A DNA stretch of 9,388 nt from DATBFX01 sp034667245 (GTDB lineage: Bacteria > Chloroflexota > Chloroflexia > Thermomicrobiales > UBA6265): positions 1-9,388 of the forward strand of contig JAXDKI010000260.1 in assembly GCA_034667245.1 (NCBI GenBank), given 5' to 3'. A program made the position numbers and the translations under genes. Shown one piece after another: positions 7,013 through 9,388 of this stretch (positions within the stretch are counted from its first letter, which is position 1; each line of letters starts with the position of its first letter). The notes beneath the pieces were generated by a model. That model was given only the letters and a program-made list of their open reading frames with translations. It was not told the origin of the DNA and searched no databases.

Positions 7013-9061
7013 ATGTCCCGCCCAAGGAACGCGCTGCACGTCCTCGTCGTCGTCGCCCTCGCGCTTTCGATCGGCGGGAGTTACCTCTTCCGCGAACGCG
7101 GAGGATTCGCCCAAGAGGGTGGTACCGTCAACATGGAGCCGGCGACCCCGAGCCCGCTTGGACCGCCGGTCCCGCCCGAAGTCACTGACAACCCACAAGA
7201 TTGGGTCGTGCCGATGGGCGATTACCAAGCGCATCGCGCCGCCGTCAATTCGCCGATCTCCACCCAGAACGTCGACCAGCTGGCCGTCGCCTGGGCCTTT
7301 CCGATAACGACGACGGGGCCATTCGGCGCCGTCACGTCTGTCCCGATCGTCGTCGGCGACACCATCTATCTCCAGGACATGCAAAGCAACGTCTACGCCC
7401 TCGACCGCAACTCCGGTCAGGTGAAATGGACGAAGGAATACAACGTCCCCACTGAGGGCCCAAACGGGGTCGCCATCGGCTACGGCATGCTCTACGGGGC
7501 GCTGGGCAATACATCTGAAGTCTTCGCGATCAGCGCCCTGGACGGCCACGAGATCTGGCGCATCCGCCTTTCCCACAACGACCAAGTTGGCGTCGACATG
7601 GTGCCGACGGTCTATGACAACGTCGTCTACATCAGCACCGTCCCTGGCAGTTCTGAAAACTTCTACCAGGGCGGTCAGCGGGGCATCCTCTACGCGCTGG
7701 ACGCACGGACCGGCCACGAGCTCTGGGATTTCGACACGACCGCCGACAATCTTTGGGGCGCCGCTCGCCTCAACTCAGGCGGCGGCCTCTGGTATCCGCC
7801 TTCCGTCGATGAGCAGGGGAACCTTTACTTCGGCGTCGGCAATGCCGCGCCGTGGCCAGGGGTCGTCGTCGACGGCACACCCTATCCCAATGGCTCCAGC
7901 CGACCCGGCAACAACGACTACGCCTCTTCGATGGTTTCGCTCGATCCCAGACTCGGTTCGGTTCGCTGGTATCACAACGCCAAACCACACGACCTCTTCG
8001 ACCTCGACTTCCAACTAACTCCGATCATCGCGACGGTCAGCGTCGACGGCGTTGACACGAAGATCGCCATCGGCTCCGGCAAGGTGGGACGGGTAGTCGC
8101 CGCCAACGCCGACACCGGAGAACTCCTCTGGGACGCTAAGGTCGGCAAGCACCAGAACGACGATTTGCAAGCCGTCCCACCGGGCCAATCAGTCGAGGTC
8201 TATCCTGGGCCGCTCGGGGGAGTGGAGACCCCCATGGCGTTTGCCGACGGAACGGTCTTCGTCCCGGTCGTCAACCTGCCGATCGACTTCACCTCGACCG
8301 GACTCGACCTGAGCGCCTTCGACTACGGCAAGGCAACCGGCGAGCTTATCGCCATCAACGCGGCTGACGGCACGATCGAGTGGGATGTCCAACTCCCGAC
8401 GATGGTCCTCGGTGGCGCCGCCGTCGCGAACGACGTCGTCTTCACTGCCGGCCTCGACGGCGTCGTCCGGGGTTTCAACGTCGCCGACGGTTCGGAAGTG
8501 TTCACCTACCAGGCAGCCGCCGGTATCAATGCCCCCCTTGCCATTGCCGGCGACACACTCCTCGTACCTGCCGGAGGCTTCCTTATCCCAGCCGCCGAGC
8601 AGGGTCAGGTCGAGGCGACGCCCGGCAGCGCGGCGGGGGTCCAGCCCGCCACCCCCGGCGCGCAGGCGGCTCCGCGCAACGAGTTGATCGCCCTAAGCAT
8701 CGGTGCCACCGGTGCTCCTGCCGCAACCCAGGCTCCGGCCCAGCCAACCCAGCCACCCGCCCCGACAGCAACGACCGCCGGTCAGCAGACGAACGCCATG
8801 ACGATCACAATGGTCGACATCGCCTTCAACCCGAACGCATTGACCATCCCGGCAAACACAGACGTGACGATCCAGCTCGCGAATCAGGGCGCGGCGATCC
8901 ACAACTTCAACATCGACGAGCTGAATGTCCACTCGGGCGACGTACCAGCCGGCCAGACCGGCTCGGTGACGATCAACGCGCAGCCGGGTACCTACGGGTT
9001 CTACTGCAGTGTCCCGGGCCACAAGGAGGCCGGTATGGTGGGAACCCTGACCGTGCAGTAG
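7013..9061 (+). CDS. Secreted PQQ beta-propeller protein fused to a C-terminal cupredoxin domain
   Basis: A 682-residue protein exported by a Sec-type signal (basic start MSRPR, hydrophobic 8-20, probable cleavage near residues 33-34). Residues about 60-565 match the quinoprotein alcohol dehydrogenase propeller: an entry motif near 70-94 (SPISTQNVDQLAVAW at 80-94) and repeated blade ends such as VYALDRNSGQVKW, LYALDARTGHELW and VVAANADTGELLW. The active-site region has GVGNAAPW (274-281, Asn277), NNDYASSMVSLDP (300-312), HDLFDLD (326-332, Asp330 and Asp332) and GSGKVGR (354-360, Lys357). The usual metal-ligand Glu seems replaced by Gln near 219. The vicinal Cys pair of methanol dehydrogenase is absent. 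Two Ala/Thr/Pro-rich linkers (about 532-553 and 568-593) flank the last strand, NELIALSIG. Residues 596-682 form a cupredoxin with a type 1 copper set: His630, Cys665, His670, Met675 (CSVPGHKEAGM). It probably oxidises an alcohol or aldehyde outside the membrane and passes electrons to its own copper. A purely structural, non-enzymatic propeller remains possible. Confidence 0.9.
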   Translation: MSRPRNALHVLVVVALALSIGGSYLFRERGGFAQEGGTVNMEPATPSPLGPPVPPEVTDNPQDWVVPMGDYQAHRAAVNSPISTQNVDQLAVAWAFPITTTGPFGAVTSVPIVVGDTIYLQDMQSNVYALDRNSGQVKWTKEYNVPTEGPNGVAIGYGMLYGALGNTSEVFAISALDGHEIWRIRLSHNDQVGVDMVPTVYDNVVYISTVPGSSENFYQGGQRGILYALDARTGHELWDFDTTADNLWGAARLNSGGGLWYPPSVDEQGNLYFGVGNAAPWPGVVVDGTPYPNGSSRPGNNDYASSMVSLDPRLGSVRWYHNAKPHDLFDLDFQLTPIIATVSVDGVDTKIAIGSGKVGRVVAANADTGELLWDAKVGKHQNDDLQAVPPGQSVEVYPGPLGGVETPMAFADGTVFVPVVNLPIDFTSTGLDLSAFDYGKATGELIAINAADGTIEWDVQLPTMVLGGAAVANDVVFTAGLDGVVRGFNVADGSEVFTYQAAAGINAPLAIAGDTLLVPAGGFLIPAAEQGQVEATPGSAAGVQPATPGAQAAPRNELIALSIGATGAPAATQAPAQPTQPPAPTATTAGQQTNAMTITMVDIAFNPNALTIPANTDVTIQLANQGAAIHNFNIDELNVHSGDVPAGQTGSVTINAQPGTYGFYCSVPGHKEAGMVGTLTVQ

Positions 9062-9083
9062 AGTCGTCACCATCGGCGGTCCT

Positions 9084-9117
9084 GGCGGGGAGCAGACCGG
9101 TCGGTCTGCTCCCCGCC
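9084..9117 (+). terminator. Strong hairpin, probable terminator after the PQQ-cupredoxin gene
   Basis: GGCGGGGAGCAGACC (9084-9098) pairs perfectly with 9103-9117: 15 base pairs around the 4-nt loop GGTC. It starts 22 nt after the stop codon. A clear run of T is missing; only TT and later TTT follow within CGCGTTAAGAATTT. It may therefore work as a weak intrinsic terminator or as an mRNA 3'-end stabiliser and allow some read-through to the next gene. Confidence 0.7.
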
Positions 9118-9161
9118 CGCGTTAAGAATTTCGAGCCGCAACCGCCATCAAGGAGCAGATC

Positions 9162-9388
9162 ATGACGAACCCTTACGTCTCAGCGCGCCTGTCACGACGA
9201 GCACTGCTCACAACAGCCGCGCTGACGACCATGCTGCCGGCCACCACGATTGCTCAGGACGCCAGCTCCGCTTCGCCTCTGTCAGCATCCCCGAACTCGG
9301 CACCTACCGACTTAGTGGACTGGCCCTTCTACGGAGCCGATCTCGCCGGCACCCGTACCGCCGGTGAGTCCGCCATTTCTGCGGACAA
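9162..9388 (+). CDS. Second secreted PQQ-propeller-like protein, N-terminal part, cut by window edge
   Basis: ATG at 9162 has AAGGAG at 9150-9155, 6 nt upstream, and the frame runs open for 75 complete codons to the window edge. A Tat-like signal SRRALLTTAAL (11-21, twin Arg 12/13) is followed by a hydrophobic stretch and likely cleavage near residues 31-32. A Ser/Pro/Ala-rich spacer (about 33-48) leads into VDWPFYGADLAGTRTAGESAIS (52-73), which resembles the W-x-x-Y-G-x-D entry motif at the first blade of PQQ propellers. It lies 100 bases downstream of the PQQ-cupredoxin gene, beyond the hairpin, so it is probably a related quinoprotein. Only the entry motif supports this, so the family call is moderate while the gene itself is firm. 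Confidence 0.75.
   Translation, partial: MTNPYVSARLSRRALLTTAALTTMLPATTIAQDASSASPLSASPNSAPTDLVDWPFYGADLAGTRTAGESAISAD

Overview
This is a GC-rich bacterial window. Codons end mostly in C or G, and reading frames opposite and beside the real genes stay open for long stretches. The secreted proteins carry Tat-type or Sec signals and Ala/Thr/Pro-rich 'ATPG' linkers. Together with the HyuA/HyuB plus ABC-importer gene content, this suggests a soil or thermophilic Chloroflexota, for example a Thermomicrobia/Sphaerobacter-like lineage. That placement rests on style and gene content, not on any marker gene.

Layout. (1) Bases 1-1049, minus strand: the N-terminal 349 codons of a Tat-exported ABC-importer solute-binding protein, running off the left edge. 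(2) Bases 1050-1295: a divergent control region. A near-consensus leftward promoter and a good rightward promoter share the same TATA core, and a perfect 16-bp palindrome lies in the solute-binding-protein leader. (3) Bases 1296-6843, plus strand: a catabolic cassette of hyuA (ATP-dependent hydantoinase/oxoprolinase subunit A), an M20D-type metal amidohydrolase, hyuB (subunit B), and a 78-residue zinc-finger protein in the same frame as hyuB. (4) Bases 7013-9061, plus strand: a secreted eight-bladed-type PQQ propeller with a C-terminal type 1 copper (cupredoxin) domain. (5) Bases 9084-9117: a 15-bp perfect hairpin, probably a terminator. (6) Bases 9162-9388: the start of a second secreted PQQ-propeller protein with a Tat-type signal, cut by the right edge.

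How the genes may work together. The left half looks like a scavenging module: the importer would bring in a small cyclic or amide-bearing compound, HyuA/HyuB would open (or carboxylate) it using ATP, and the M20D enzyme would hydrolyse an amide or N-acyl bond in the product. The substrate cannot be read from sequence. The right half is a separate extracytoplasmic redox module: a quinoprotein that keeps the catalytic Asp with a D-x-D arrangement like that of lanthanide-dependent alcohol dehydrogenases, fused to what may be its own copper electron acceptor.

No rRNA, tRNA, CRISPR array, insertion sequence or phage feature was seen.
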